Origin: Caenorhabditis remanei
Taxonomy: Eukaryota; Nematoda; Chromadorea; Rhabditida; Rhabditidae
Direction of reading: 5' to 3'
Assembly (NCBI RefSeq): GCF_010183535.1
Contig: NC_071331.1
Span: 248,001 to 312,000, forward strand
Length of the DNA: 64,000 nucleotides
Shown here: positions 12,201-23,497 of the stretch, piece by piece
How positions within the stretch are numbered: the stretch's first letter is position 1
Layout: each line of letters starts with the position of its first letter
The notes under the pieces: generated by a model
Told to the model about the DNA's origin: nothing
The model's input: only the letters and a program-made list of their open reading frames with translations
Database searches by the model: none
Made by a program: the position numbers and the translations under genes

Positions 12201-13120
12201 GTCTCGACAACAACTACAACTGCAACAACTACAACACCAACTACAACGACTACAACTCCTACAACTACCACAACAACCCCTACAACCACAACAACTACTC
12301 CCACAACAACTACCACGACTCCAACCACAACCACTACAACAGAAACCACAACAACACCTAGCACAACAACGACGACTCCTACAACAACTACTACTACACC
12401 TACAACAACTATCACAACTTCGACCACAACAACTACAACTCCAACTACAACGACTAAAGCAACAACAACAACGGCTGCTCCAAGTGGTCCAGTAGACTGC
12501 TCACCGAAATGTGATCCATTTTGGATTAGTTATAACGGAGGGTGTTATGGAGTGAGATTGTAATTGTCTTCTTTCTTTTTGAATAACCAACATTTCAGAT
12601 AGTCCAAGGAACTTCTGATTTTAGTACCGCAGAGCTTGGATGTCAATCGTTTGGAGGAGAAATGGCAGTGATAACAGATGCTGATATGAATGAGGCTATG
12701 AGATGTTAGTTACAGAAATAGTAAAATCTCCGTCATAGATAATGTTTTCAGTGGCATTCAGTACTAACAACGACAGCACGATAGCTCATCAAGCATGGGT
12801 TGGAGCATCTTCATATTCCAACTGGGCTCCTGGAAAACCAAATAAAGCACAAGGAACTCAATATTCAGAGTATTGTAATGTGGTGAGTATCAGAGGATTG
12901 GATTTGAAAAGTTGAAGTAGAAAATGATCAAGCTAGACTCAAATAAAACAAAAAAGGGTTTTGTAGTTTGAACGAAATATTGAATATTTACTGATTTTTA
13001 TGTTTCCAGTTTGCTCTATCTGTGGTGAACAATGGTTTAGATTTTGGATTCTCTCGCGGAGTTTGGACAGATTACCCTTGCTCATTAACCCAAGAGTTTG
13101 TGCTCTGTAAACAAAGTTAA
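9215..13120 (+). CDS. Secreted two-domain C-type lectin; exon 1 split by a foldback transposon
   Basis: Apart from exon 1 (9215-9308 plus 11266-11304) there are nine exons: 11364-11459, 11509-11570, 11613-11724, 11767-11828, 11876-12098, 12148-12551, 12599-12704, 12752-12882, 13010-13120. Removing the element and one TTAA leaves one frame of 479 residues. The signal peptide is MRFFTFFIVIYFG. C-type lectin domain 1 has WYAAEDWC, WVGLRR and FDDIWDC; a Thr/Pro-rich mucin-like linker follows; domain 2 has WISYNGGCYG, WVGASS, YCNV and FVLCKQ. Neither domain shows a clear EPN/QPD sugar-binding triplet. Such proteins are known nematode secreted lectins. As sequenced, exon 1 is broken, so this allele may be non-functional unless the element is excised or a downstream start is used. 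Confidence 0.8.
9309..11261. mobile_element. 1953 bp foldback element with TTAA target duplication
   Basis: Two arms of roughly 930 bp (about 9309-10236 and 10327-11261) are near-perfect inverted copies around a short spacer of about 90 bp. Outer ends read GACGCACTCTC and its complement. TTAA sits immediately outside each end (9305-9308 and 11262-11265). TTAA duplication is the hallmark of piggyBac-type insertion, though the termini do not start with the usual CCC. Open frames in one arm are mirrored in the other and resemble nothing. Probably non-autonomous. Confidence 0.85.
12205..12475 (+). repeat. Thr/Pro-coding low-complexity tract
   Basis: ACA/ACT/ACC/CCT codons give repeated T-T-T-T-T-P units between the two lectin domains, a mucin-like stretch likely to be heavily O-glycosylated. 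Prone to repeat-length change. Confidence 0.85.
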
Positions 13121-13394
13121 TGAATTTTTGATTGCAATATTAAACACTTTTTATCTTTTTCCAATTCATAGTACTGTACGAAGAAAGTTTGTTTAAAAAA
13201 ATGGTCTGAAACAATATCAGCGTGACCTTTTTCTTCGAAACAATAGTTTTGACAATTGCTGACGTGTCCCATAAAACTTTCCAAACACGTGGCGTATTGT
13301 TTTGCCACGTCCTCTCTCCTCCCACCAGAAAATAATCAGTCCTCAAATCAAGTTTGTCGAAACGAACCATTTCCCCCCACCTGCCGAAACAACA

Positions 13395-14299
13395 ATGAAG
13401 ACTTTGCGCAAAGTCTCCGTCGTCAGTCTTCTATTCTACGTGTTCATGCTCGCAGGTAACTTTTTTCTAAAGCCTCTTCCAACGACTCATACCCATTTTC
13501 AGGCCATTGCCTTGGTGAAGAGCCAAAACGTTATCCGGCGACCTCTGCAGTTGTCACCAACATCGCCTACTTCCACTTACTTGACTGTTTTGCAACTGCC
13601 AACCACACCAATCCATTGAATAGCTTGTTGAGATTGGTAATTTCCTTTCATTGATCTATTGAATCACTCATAATCTTCTTTCTAGAGTCTTGATGAGTCT
13701 CTGTTTCTTCCCGCGAAAAAACGTGCCAGTGAGTGTCCGAAGGATCGTAAAACAACAATTGCTCACAATCTAACAGAAACATTTTTTGTTAGTGAGATCA
13801 CTTCTAATCAACTGAATGCAAAGGCTCGTGAAAGATATCGTCAAGATGCGGATAACTTTCAGAAAGTTGATGATATGGTAGTTTTCTGAGTAGAAATTCT
13901 ATGTTGATTTCCATATTCTGTTACAGGCTCGTATAATGCATGCCGCCTACTATACAGACCAATTCGATTTGGTTTTTGACAAGGAAACAGTCGGTGAGAA
14001 AGCAGACGTTGGTCAAGCATTGGATGGAACATTCAGTTTCGGATGTGATATGAGTGTTTGTAAGGAGGATGGAAAGAAGAAAGGAGTCATTGTGTGCCAT
14101 TTTGTTAGAGGGTAATTTGAAAAAAAAATTATTTAAAGTAACTGATTTATCATTCAGAGTTCCAAAACCTAGAAGAACAATTACGAAGGCAGAAGCCGAC
14201 AGACGTCGTGCATTGGAGTATGGTCACTCGTCTGCAAATGGATTACTTTCCTTTGGATCCTTCTTCTCTGCAGTCATTTTTTCATTGGGATTGTTCTGA
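13395..14299 (+). CDS. Short divergent CAP-like secreted or anchored protein (gene F)
   Basis: Five exons: 13395-13455, 13503-13636, 13686-13877, 13927-14111, 14158-14299; 237 residues. Signal peptide MKTLRKVSVVSLLFYVFMLAG. The region with FSFGCDMSVC and VIVCHF resembles the CAP IGCG...VCxY signature. It is followed by PKPRRT, also found in gene G at the same place, and a hydrophobic tail ending FSLGLF. The usual hinge (CxxC...EGDLCVPP) is missing. I read it as a shortened relative of the cluster; homology is suggested by position, tail and Cys spacing rather than strong identity. Confidence 0.6.
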
Positions 14300-14549
14300 A
14301 GTTAGAAATATAAAGTTATAAATAAATAAGAGTTTAATAAATAGTTCCAATAATTCAACATTGTTAGAATATTATTCTTTTCATCTGGTCAACTGATGAC
14401 AATAATGCGATGGGTTATTATGAGTGCACTGTCGAAAATGAGATAAACAAATTAGGAGGCGCTATATCGATTTCTCAAGAGCATCATTATTACAGATAAC
14501 ACATCAAGTTCAAAAATCAAAAAATTATTATCATAACAATCTTTTGATA

Positions 14550-15280
14550 CAGTACCGGCCAAAATGATATCATATTTTGCGCTTTTCAGTTGAAAATGAC
14601 CAGCTTTGAGAGGGTGTTACGGTAACACTGATTGTCCCACAGAATACATTTTTAATGGATCATATAGATCAAATGTAGACCTTCATTTTTTTAGTTGGCC
14701 ATTTTTTTGTACGGGCGCTCCCTATAGAGTTATACTAATTTCAAGATGACAGCTCAAAAATCGCACTATTTTGCACTGGAATTGGTCGATTTGAGGGATA
14801 AATTACTTGATAAATTAGCCGCATTTCTGTCAGCTCTGACCGACCGTCTATCTCATTGCACTCTTCTCCTAATTGATCACACTACGATAGCTCTTTCTTG
14901 TATTATGTTAGACATTTAACATCCCGATTAACCCTCACCGATGCTTATACTCTTGATATTTCTGTCCTCTTTTCTTCCTTGCACGATACTTGCGATCGTA
15001 TTCAATAAATAAATAAATAAATAAATAAGATGACAGCTCAAAAATCGCACTATTTTGCACTGGAATTGGTCGATTTGAGGGATAAATTACTTTTTCGATA
15101 TGTAACTTGCTAGGGAGTGCCCGTACAAAAAAGTTGTCAACTACAAAAATAGAGCCTAATTTTAGTCTGTTTGGCTCATAAACAGTTATTTTCTAGGACA
15201 GTTAGTATACCATGACACACTCTCAACGTTGACCATTTTCAACTGAAAAAGGCAAAATATAATACCTTTTTGGTGATCAG
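14550..15280. mobile_element. ACCGG-terminal TA MITE (host of a nested LINE insertion)
   Basis: The left end is TA-CAGTACCGGCCAAAA. The inner arms share GTACGGGCGCTCCCTA and its inverted counterpart GGGAGTGCCCGTAC. It resembles the intact element at 35283-35723. The right end is degraded. Confidence 0.65.
14809..15026 (+). mobile_element. 5'-truncated non-LTR retrotransposon tail
   Basis: 218 bp ending in GCGATCGTATTC followed by seven AATA-type units. It is bounded by identical 66 bp direct repeats (14743-14808 and 15027-15092). A 3' simple-repeat tail plus target duplication is diagnostic of LINE-type target-primed insertion. Confidence 0.8.
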
Positions 15281-15336
15281 TTCCAAACGTGAACCGCGAT
15301 TCTTATCGGTACTTTTTTTCCACTAAAAGATTTTGA

Positions 15337-15343
15337 TGATAAG
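15337..15343 (+). promoter_or_regulatory. GATA-type site upstream of gene G
   Basis: TGATAAG 46 bp before the gene G start. Consensus-level evidence only. Confidence 0.4.
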
Positions 15344-15388
15344 ATTCAAAATCAGTTATTGTAAGTGGTTTTACATTATCGTACAATT

Positions 15389-16446
15389 ATGAAACTTCTA
15401 TGGCTGCTTCCCTTTCTCATAGTTTTCTCAGGTAAGAAGTATACTCCGTTCATCTCACACTAATGTTTCCAGTTGTCGATGGTGATATGCTTCACTTTCG
15501 TAAAAAACTCCTGGACACATTCAACGGCGCACGAAGTATGATAGCCGGTGGAACGTTAAGTCCCATGGTTGATTTGATAAACCTTATAAAATCAGATAAA
15601 AAGCTTTTCCAGTTTGGACCTGCTGCAAATATGCACAAACTAGTCAGTTGTTCAAAACCATTTCATGTTGTTTACGAACAATGTATTGCAGAAATGGAGT
15701 AGACATCTGGAGCAGCATGCTTACCTACATATGAAAGAAAAAGGATTTAACATAACAAATATATTCACAGCAATTGATCGAGATGGTTTAGTAGGCTTCA
15801 TTTGGTCTGGAACTATATTAAAACTAGCAGAAGAAGTTATAAAATTAATTCCCATAAAAGAAATCAAATACGTTTTGAAACCTTTGCTGGATATAGTAAG
15901 TCTTTGATAATTTAACCTAATCATAATTTATATTTCAGATAGATTTACTATTAACCGCTGTATTGTTGTTGTATAATTATCCAGGTGAAAAACATATAAC
16001 TAACACCTATGATCTTGGAGCATCAAACGCTCTTTTCGCTCATCGTTATGAAATTGGATGTTACGGAAAAATGATGTATACGGTCTGCATGATGGAGAAG
16101 TAGTTGTTCACTTTAGTACGTATGCTTCAATTTCTGTTTCAGCAGTACAAATGGAGGCCAATTTTACCAAAGAGGAATGCCGTGCACCAACTGCACAACT
16201 GGTTATTGTGAATTCCATGAAGATGAGAATGGATATATTGAAGAAGGGGACTTGTGTGAGCCACCAAAAGAATCTCTTTCGGATTATGTAAACACATTTG
16301 CTCCTTCTACATCGACTATTCGCATGAAGACACCAAAACCGAGAAGAACATTTTGGAAATCGAACTTCTTCGTTTCAGCCTCAAGTATTCTGTTTTCGTT
16401 GGCCATCTTAGTCACAATTCTTTTGGTACACGTGTTTGCGAAATGA
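15389..16446 (+). CDS. CAP/SCP-like single-pass membrane protein (gene G)
   Basis: Five exons: 15389-15431, 15473-15642, 15692-15895, 15939-16099, 16143-16446; 293 residues. Signal peptide MKLLWLLPFLIVFS. Then FRKKLLDTFNGARSMIAGG, GPAANMHKL, KWSRHLEQHA, LVGFIWSGT, a hydrophobic segment, and FAHRYEIGC. The hinge has CTNCTTGYCEF and EEGDLCEPP. PKPRRT precedes a long hydrophobic tail ending HVFAK. Intron 4 ends CAGCAG, so an alternative acceptor three bases away is possible. It shares the PKPRRT tail motif with gene F. Confidence 0.8.
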
Positions 16447-16951
16447 AAGTTAAATGAGAACTGTTATATTTTTTATTTCAGATTATGATACTTCAGACAA
16501 TTCTATATTCAAAAAGTTGCTCTAAATGCCACGCTTTGCGTTTCTTTGTCTCAAAATAGGCCTTTGTAGAAGAGATTTTCAGTGCGGTCGTGTTGACAAT
16601 ATATCTGATCAATTTCTCTATTTTCTCACTTTTTCAAACAATTTTTTGTAGTTTCTTTATTTTTTTAATTGAAAAAACACGATCTTGCCCGGAAAGACTA
16701 CACGGGCCGCGTGGAAAACTCTTCCACCTGCGTTCAGGCTCATTCACTTTCTGCTACTTTAATGTCTTTTTTGCTTTGTATTATTGCTCGATTGATACTT
16801 TCGTTGACAAGGAAGCTCTTTTTCGCGTAAACCAAATTATACGCAGGAGATAGTATCAAAAAAAATAATGTCAGATGAAGCTGAGATAAGAAAAGAAAAA
16901 GCAAAAGAAAAACCAATTTTCAAATCATTTTCCGTTCCTCCAGATCAGATA
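16447..16951. other. Interval between genes G and H
   Basis: I see nothing definite. An upstream in-frame ATG near 16868 would add a lysine-rich leader to gene H. The ATG at 16952, which opens a signal peptide, is preferred. A GATAAG lies at 16884-16889. Confidence 0.5.
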
Positions 16952-18225
16952 ATGCGTGTTTTACCTGTGCTGATATGTTTCGTGTTTTTCTGTGAGTAGT
17001 AGAAATAACTAATGTGAAAAACAAATGGTTGGTGATTTCAGCTATAGAAATGAATACAAAAAACGACGGCATCCTTCAATTTCGGAAAAAAACTTTAGAT
17101 AGCTTGAACAATGCACGACGTCTCATAGCGTCTGGTGACATCAGAAAAATTGTTGAAGTTTTTGACTTCTTGATACCTACAGTAAATCATCCAAATTTTT
17201 AACGCAATTTCAATTCAAACTTATTTTCCAGGAAGTCCTTGATCTATTTGGGCCAGCCACAAAAATGTATAAATTGGTTTGAAATTTTATGATTTTAAGC
17301 AGCGAAATTTTTAAAATTTGAGGTGTGGAGTCGTCAGTTAGAGCTGGTTAGCTACGAATACAGCACAGATAATAGTCCATCAAATGATAGTAGTGGGCTA
17401 TTTTCTATTCATTACAAAGACCACGTCGGATTTTACTGGTTTGGAGACCTAACAGTAATTCTGGAACTTGCAATAAAAGTCATTCCAATTGACGAGTTCA
17501 AAAAAATAGCAAAAGATATTATGGATGCGGTGAGTCCCCTCTTTTTCTTCTATTTGGTTGTTACATCTGCATTCTTTTTTCTTTTCTGAAAACGAGACTA
17601 TGCTTCTCGGATTGGCTACACCTTTATGAACACTCAACTTCACATCACTACCTAAAAACAAAAGAATAACTATGAAACAGCCTATGATTTATCATTAAAT
17701 TATCACCTTTTTTTTAAATAAACTAATGTTTATTGATTCGTTTTACATTTTAATCCAACTAATTTCAGTTAGAAGGATTCCTTATGGTGTATTGGATAAT
17801 GATCTCGGCTCTTGAAGTAGAGAACCCTCTCAAAAGAAATACGTATTATGGAGCAGCAGAACTGTTGTATGGAGATCGATATGAAATTGGGTGTCACTCG
17901 AATTGGGTATACTCTGTGTGCTTTTTGAAGAAGTATGTTTGTAATAAGAAGAGATCCTACAACGTTTACATTCAGAATGGAATATCAACCGTGGTTTTTT
18001 GATGTTGGAGTTTCTTGCTTTGGCTGCCAAGGACAATGCGAGTTTTGGATGAGTGAAAAAGATGGAGAATATGAAGAAGGAGATCTGTGTGTGCCGCCAA
18101 AAGATTTTTATACGAAACAAATCGCCGAGAAACAACAGTTAATTGAAGCGACGACAAACGCATCTATGCAGGTTTCCATCATGATTTTATTCATTCTCGT
18201 ACTCTTTTTCAATTTCCGTCGTTGA
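16952..18225 (+). CDS. CAP/SCP-like single-pass membrane protein (gene H)
   Basis: Six exons: 16952-16991, 17042-17181, 17232-17276, 17323-17529, 17769-17932, 17976-18225; 281 residues. Signal peptide MRVLPVLICFVFF. The core has FRKKTLDSLNNARRLIASG, FGPATKMYKL, VWSRQLELVS, HVGFYWFGD, LYGDRYEIGC and SVCFLKK. The hinge has CFGCQGQCEFW and EEGDLCVPP, and the tail ends FFNFRR. The second family exon is split here by an extra intron (17182-17231), a difference from genes B, C, D, G, I and J. Confidence 0.8.
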
Positions 18226-18988
18226 ATAAAGAACTCACGTGGAAGGGAAGACAAGTAAATACATACAATCGTTCCAGAGTTGAGCGGAATGCGGTTTTTG
18301 AAAGGGCGGACTGAAAAAGGTGTCAAAAAAAGAAAGGTAGAATAAAATGACATCTTTTGGAAGACGGTTTTGGTTTTATTTTGTAATAAAAAGCCCCTAA
18401 AAAGGTTATCGTGAAACCTCTGATAAGGTGACCCCTGCAAAGCATATTTATGTAATGCGGTACATCTTCTTTCTCAAAAGAGTTATCAAATCATTGTCAA
18501 CGGACAAAATACATCTGAATATTTATAAAATATTTCTTTAGTTGTAAAATCTTTGATAGCTCTTAAGAAAGTTAAGATATTGTGCTTCAAACCCTTTCAA
18601 CTGGAGCATTAGAGGTTTTACGGTATGTTTGTGTTAAACTTCATTTTTTTGTAAAAACTGATAGCTTTGCCGAGAAAACCCTATAAAAATATCAGTTAAT
18701 TTCGAGTAGGCGAACAAATTTTTAAAACTGATATCCTCAAGACGGAAAGCGAAAAAAATCCTTAAAGGCGGAATTCCGCTAAACCCTGATTAGTTCCTTC
18801 TTGAAACGCTGCATTCAATGTTCATATCCGAAGCTAGGGTGAAGATAAAAAATGATCGGCAAGTGGAAAAAAATTAGGTTTCGCTTCGAGACTTCAAGTT
18901 ACAAAGCAATGTTCACCAGTTTCTCTATGAGATACTTTATACTGTGGATGAACCTGTTACAATTGGTCAATTAATAGTCGGAACACGT
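18226..18988. other. Interval between convergent genes H and I
   Basis: No gene, RNA or recognisable repeat seen. Confidence 0.4.
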
Positions 18989-20024
18989 TCATTTTCGAAT
19001 ACTCAAAACTAGAATAAGAATCAATAAAAATATCCATACACGACCCATATTACTCATGATTGCTGAGTTTTTGGCAGCCTCCGTAACAACTTCTAACATT
19101 TTCTCCTGATGAGGCTGTGGTGGCACACACAAATCTCCTTCCTCTATAGTTTTATCCATTTGTTGCCAAAATTCACAATGAGTAGAGCAAAGAGTGCACG
19201 CAGGCCCCAGTTTGAATGGACGCTTACGAAATGGAATTCTGAAAACTCAGTTAAAATCGGTAACTTAATGAGAAACTGACCGATCCAAGAAACAAACAGA
19301 AAACCACGGATCAGACCAGCACCCGATCTCATATCGTTCAGCGAAAATTGCTTCGGCTGGTCCGAAGTTATCTCCTTCTTTAATTTCTTTTTTTGGTATT
19401 GTGATTAACATCCAAACAAGTATGACAATTACTTCTACCTGAAAGAAATTTAGCGACTTTTTAAAAGGTTTTTGAAGGGCGCTCACGTATTCTAAGATTG
19501 ACTTAATAGCGTCTTTTACTTTACCAAAAGGGATGATTTCTAGTGCATCTTTCAATAAATTAAGAATATTTCCAATCCAGAAGAACCCAATGTAATTCTT
19601 GTAATGTATTGAATTTCTAGGATCCTTGGGCTTGTCCTTCACTGTTTCCATGTACTCGTAACTAACCTGCTCCAAGCGGCGACTCCATTTCTGCTTATGC
19701 ATAAATTTTAGACAATAATTATTGAAGAATAAAACCTTACCAGTTGATACATATCAGCAGCTGGGCCCAACAACCCATCAGGCAGGTCTGCTCCAAGTAA
19801 GACTCCGGCTTTTTTTATAAGTTGGTAGATCTTGGCAATATCACCGGCTGCAAAAATCCGACGAACCATGTTGAACTGCTCGAGTACTTTTACTCGAAAA
19901 TTGAAAAAGTTTACATTTGCATCTTCCGTTTCAGTAACTGTAACACTATCTTAAATGAAACAGATTGAAAACTGAACATACTTGTGACCAGAAGCAATAA
20001 AAGAAACACTGGTAGTGTTCTCAT
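18989..20024 (-). CDS. CAP/SCP-like single-pass membrane protein (gene I)
   Basis: Five exons: 20024-19982, 19949-19741, 19690-19487, 19438-19281, 19238-18989; 287 residues. Signal peptide MRTLPVFLLLLVTS. Then FRVKVLEQFNMVRRIFAAG, GPAADMYQL, KWSRRLEQVSYEY, YIGFFWIGN, the hydrophobic run VEVIVILVWMLITIP, GPAEAIFAERYEIGC, and SVCFLDR. The hinge has CTLCSTHCEFW and EEGDLCVPP, and the tail ends VLSIRK. Divergent from gene J with about 160 bp between starts; GATA-type sites lie at 20086-20092 and 20143-20148 between them. Confidence 0.82.
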
Positions 20025-20083
20025 TTCGATTCTTTAGCGGTGCTCAAAATAAATGAATTTCTTTTCCGATATCTTCCGATTTG

Positions 20084-20150
20084 ATCTTATCACTACGTGT
20101 AACTAACATTTAGTTCAGAAAAACTGCTAAGATTGATGAACATGATAACA
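20084..20150. promoter_or_regulatory. GATA-type sites in the divergent I/J promoter
   Basis: CTTATCA (20086-20092) and TGATAA (20143-20148) lie between two divergent starts 160 bp apart. TGATAA is the known core of intestinal GATA-factor (ELT-2 class) sites in Caenorhabditis. Activity here is inferred. Confidence 0.45.
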
Positions 20151-20183
20151 AAACCAAACGTATTATTTTTAGTACCATAAAGA

Positions 20184-21679
20184 ATGAAAGTGTGTTTTCT
20201 GTTCTTCCTCATTTGTTTTGTCCGTAAGTGTTCTGTATACGACCTGATTGTAATAAGTAGTTTTTGAAAATTTCGCTGCAGTTCTCCAGTATTTTATCTG
20301 AAAAATAGCATTGTCAATTTTATAATTTGCTTTAATCGCTACTGTAATCAGAGTAGTCCAAGTTAAAACTAGAATGAATTAGACCTCTTATTATAGGATT
20401 AAAAAGTTTCGATATTTTTCAACAGTAATCTGTATCCATTAGACTCAAATCAGACGATTCTGGTTCTGGATAGCTTGTGTGAAACAGGACAACACATTCC
20501 TAGTTTTAGACCAAAAGATTTATAGTTTTTAGACAATTTCTGATCTTCTAATAGTAAGAAAATCAAATTTCAGACGCTTACCTTCAAATCCAAAACTCAA
20601 CCAATCAAACTCAAATAAAAAAGAAGAGTAATCACCAAGGACGTTTCTTATTGAAAAATATAAATGAAGCACGAAGGATTCTAGCATCTGGCCTACTCAA
20701 TAACGTAAAAGACTTGCTTGGGCTAGATTTGCCAAGTCTCGGTCCAGCTGGAAACATGTATAGAATGGTAGGTCTTCAAGAGAAAGAACATCACATTTCT
20801 AGAATAAATTCAGAAATGGAGTCGTCATCTGGAGGAAATGGCTGAAAAAAATCTGGCGGAGTTGGATTTGACTTCCGAATCCGGATTGTACGGAAACAAG
20901 AATATTGAAGGATACAGAGGATTCTATTGGCTGTACGATATCAGTGATGTTGTTGATAAGTTTTTGAAGAAACACCATATTGCCGATATTCCGGACGGCA
21001 TCAAAAAGATATTAAGTGGATTTAAAACTGCTGTAAGTTTTCATGGATTTCTTAAAATCGAGGGATGGTTGTTTCCTGGACTAGATCAAGCCAGCCAAGA
21101 TATGATCACACCGCCCATCTCCATTTATTGTCAACCATTCTAAACTAACTTTTTGAAACTTCCGAATGTTTCAGCTACAAGCATTGATATTCATAATTTG
21201 GGGATTCTCTCAATTCCTTAACATGTCTGGAAAATTTCCCGATATAACATTTAATATCGAAGATAATTCGGGTCCGCTCGATGTGGGTTTCCAAACAGTT
21301 TTGAAATTCTACAACCAAACTCATTTAAGGTATTCTTCGCTGATCGTTATGAGTTTGGATGCGCGTTCAATGAATATGCGATATGTTTTGTGAGAGAGTA
21401 AGCATTTCAGCAGTATGATATCCGAGCAAGTGAACTACTTTCAGTGGACAGAGAAAATTGCTCTACAAGAAAGGAGTTCCATGTACTCAGTGTCCAACGT
21501 TTTGTGAATTCATTGAGAATATAGATGGAACGATTGATGAAGGAGATATGTGTGTTCCACCGACTACTTCCAAATTGGCTCCTGCTCCAATGCCTGAATT
21601 CGAATTTGACTCCTCTTCACAATTAAATGTGCTCTTGGTTTTTATGATTATGACTGCTTTTCTGTTCAGATATCGTTGA
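20184..21679 (+). CDS. CAP/SCP-like single-pass membrane protein (gene J)
   Basis: Six exons: 20184-20223, 20574-20767, 20814-21032, 21175-21282, 21330-21397, 21445-21679; 287 residues. Signal peptide MKVCFLFFLICFV, then a long first intron. NINEARRILASG, GPAGNMYRM, KWSRHLEEMA, YRGFYWLYD, FFADRYEFGC and ICFVRD are in order. The hinge has CTQCPTFCEF and DEGDMCVPP, and the tail ends LFRYR. An intron interrupts the exon carrying the RYEFGC motif, using a GTGGGT donor. Closest in motif wording to gene D. Confidence 0.8.
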
Positions 21680-21689
21680 AATAAAATTG

Positions 21690-22012
21690 ATGACCTATAT
21701 CGTTGGAAAGCTGGGAAAACACTGATTCCAAATATTGACTGTTTTCGCCCTTGAGGCCTAGTATCGAGAAAAACGAGGTCAAGGTTTGGACGCCTGGCGA
21801 GTGATTACCTTCCTGACGTACACTATCACCACGCTACCGATATTTTCCAGACGTCGGGATGGTGGGTCCAAACTTTTACCTCGTTTTTCTCAAAAACTAG
21901 ACGTCAAGTGCAAAAACTGAGTATTTATTTGGAATCAGCGTTTTCCCCGCTCTCCAACAATATAGGTCACGTCCTATATCTCCAGATTGAGTCCATGACG
22001 TTCCCTAGTTAG
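21690..22012. mobile_element. CTAGGGAA-type TA MITE, 5'-truncated
   Basis: The arms contain GACCTATATCGTTGGAAAGC and its inverted match near 21950-21980. The right end TTCCCTAGT is followed by TA. It matches the element at 40571-40955 and the outer termini of the nested element at 38015-39674. The left terminus is missing. Confidence 0.65.
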
Positions 22013-22222
22013 TAGGTACTCACATTTTAAAATATTGAAACACAGTTAAAAAAAGCCCCTCACCGAAAACCGTGAGGAAAGCAGAACGGGGAGAAAAAGA
22101 TGCAATAAAAGTCACCGCGATGAAATGAAGGATCATAAAACTACATGAGTATCATATAAAGCTCGATCACAAGGCGACTTCGAACCAGCAAGTTTCAATT
22201 CTTCTACTTCTCTTGCCACGTC

Positions 22223-23113
22223 ATGATTCGTAGTATTCTGATATTATCCGTTGTCTTTGTGGCAATTCAAGCAATGATGGCACCTTGTATCGATAAACCA
22301 GTGTGTCCCGAAGGATGGAAGAAGTTTGAAGACAGAACTAATGGACCATGGTGTATGAAGGTTTGACCACTTACAATTCTTAATTAGCATTCATTCTTAA
22401 TTTATTCAGGTATTCCCAGGGAACATGACATGGTGGGAAGCTGAACGTGAGTGTCGATGCACTACAAAGGGAGCACATTTGTCTGGAATTGAATCCTCAT
22501 CAGAGAAACAATGGGTTGAGGGTAAGTTTATATTAAAAAAAGAGTTTTTTTATTGACTACTTTCAAAGATTTCTTCAAATTAGTTAAACAACTACATATT
22601 TTCACATCAACAAGTTGTTTGATTACAGGACAAGGTCAAGAAGTTCTCGATAAAATCCAAGACAAAAACGGAGCCATCTGGATTGGAGCATACAGACGCA
22701 AGGAATGCCCATCTGGAGCCACGTCGTCAGATGTCAACTGTCACGATGAGAAATTGTTCCAATTCACCGACCAACATACCTGCAAGACATTCATTTTCCA
22801 AAACTGGGCCGACAACCAGCCAACTAATAATGCCGGAGACGATTGCGGTGCTATCCTTGTGTCAACAGAGAGTTCTGGAGACAACGTGGATGCATCTGGA
22901 AAGACTATCGCCAAGAATTGTCTTCTAACGACTGGAACAACTCCAATCATGACATCAGTTGGATATGTTTGTGGAGTGAAACCAGCTTATCCAGGAAATG
23001 ATTATGGAGGTGGATACAATACAGGATATGGAGGTGGTGATGGTGGATACGGATTCGGAGGTGGAGAAATGGTGGTTATTGGAGCTGGAAAGCCAGAAAA
23101 GAAGAAGAACTGA
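22223..23113 (+). CDS. Secreted C-type lectin with Gly-rich tail
   Basis: Three exons: 22223-22360, 22410-22521, 22629-23113; 244 residues. Signal peptide MIRSILILSVVFVAIQA. One C-type lectin domain has CPEGWKKF, WCMKVFPGNMTWWEAERECR, HLSGIESSSEKQWV, IWIGAYRR, NWADNQPTN, DDCGAILV and GYVCG. A Gly/Tyr-rich tail follows, ending KPEKKKN. Nematode clec proteins of this kind are secreted, often from the intestine. It resembles the minus-strand lectin ending at 24260 in domain wording and Gly-rich, lysine-ended tail. Confidence 0.88.
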
Positions 23114-23497
23114 AGTTATCGTATTGAATAATTGAAAGTTGGCCTGATAATAATAAACATAAACCGTTATTTTTTGAAATTTTTCAGAAATGGTGTGTAG
23201 CAGGGCTGGGCAAATTATTTGAATTTTTATTTTGAATGTTTGATATCTTTTGTAAAAGTTGATCAATCTGTTCAAAATATTCTCGGCTGCTTTTAATTAC
23301 CAATTCTTACATTAGGTGACTCAATTCAGTGAACAAAGTTGTGCGGTCACGGTGAACTTAAAACGTGGTCAAATAATTTGCCCAGCCCTTGTGTGTAGCA
23401 CTCAAAATAAAGTCAGCGAAACATTTTTTGAATATCAAGTCGATTTGAAAAATGGAAAGTACGGTATCCAACAAGAGTTTCATTTCATTTATTCATA

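Larger units (their letters stand above)
14300..15388. other. Interval between genes F and G, filled by a MITE with a nested LINE tail
   Basis: Most of this gap is the inverted-repeat element at about 14550-15280. A TGATAAG site lies at 15337-15343, about 46 bp before the gene G start. No gene seen. Confidence 0.6.

Noticed and set aside
12176..12427. Minus-strand Val-rich open frame opposite the Thr-rich linker
   Set aside because: It is the antisense reading of the Thr/Pro tract of the lectin and has no independent features.
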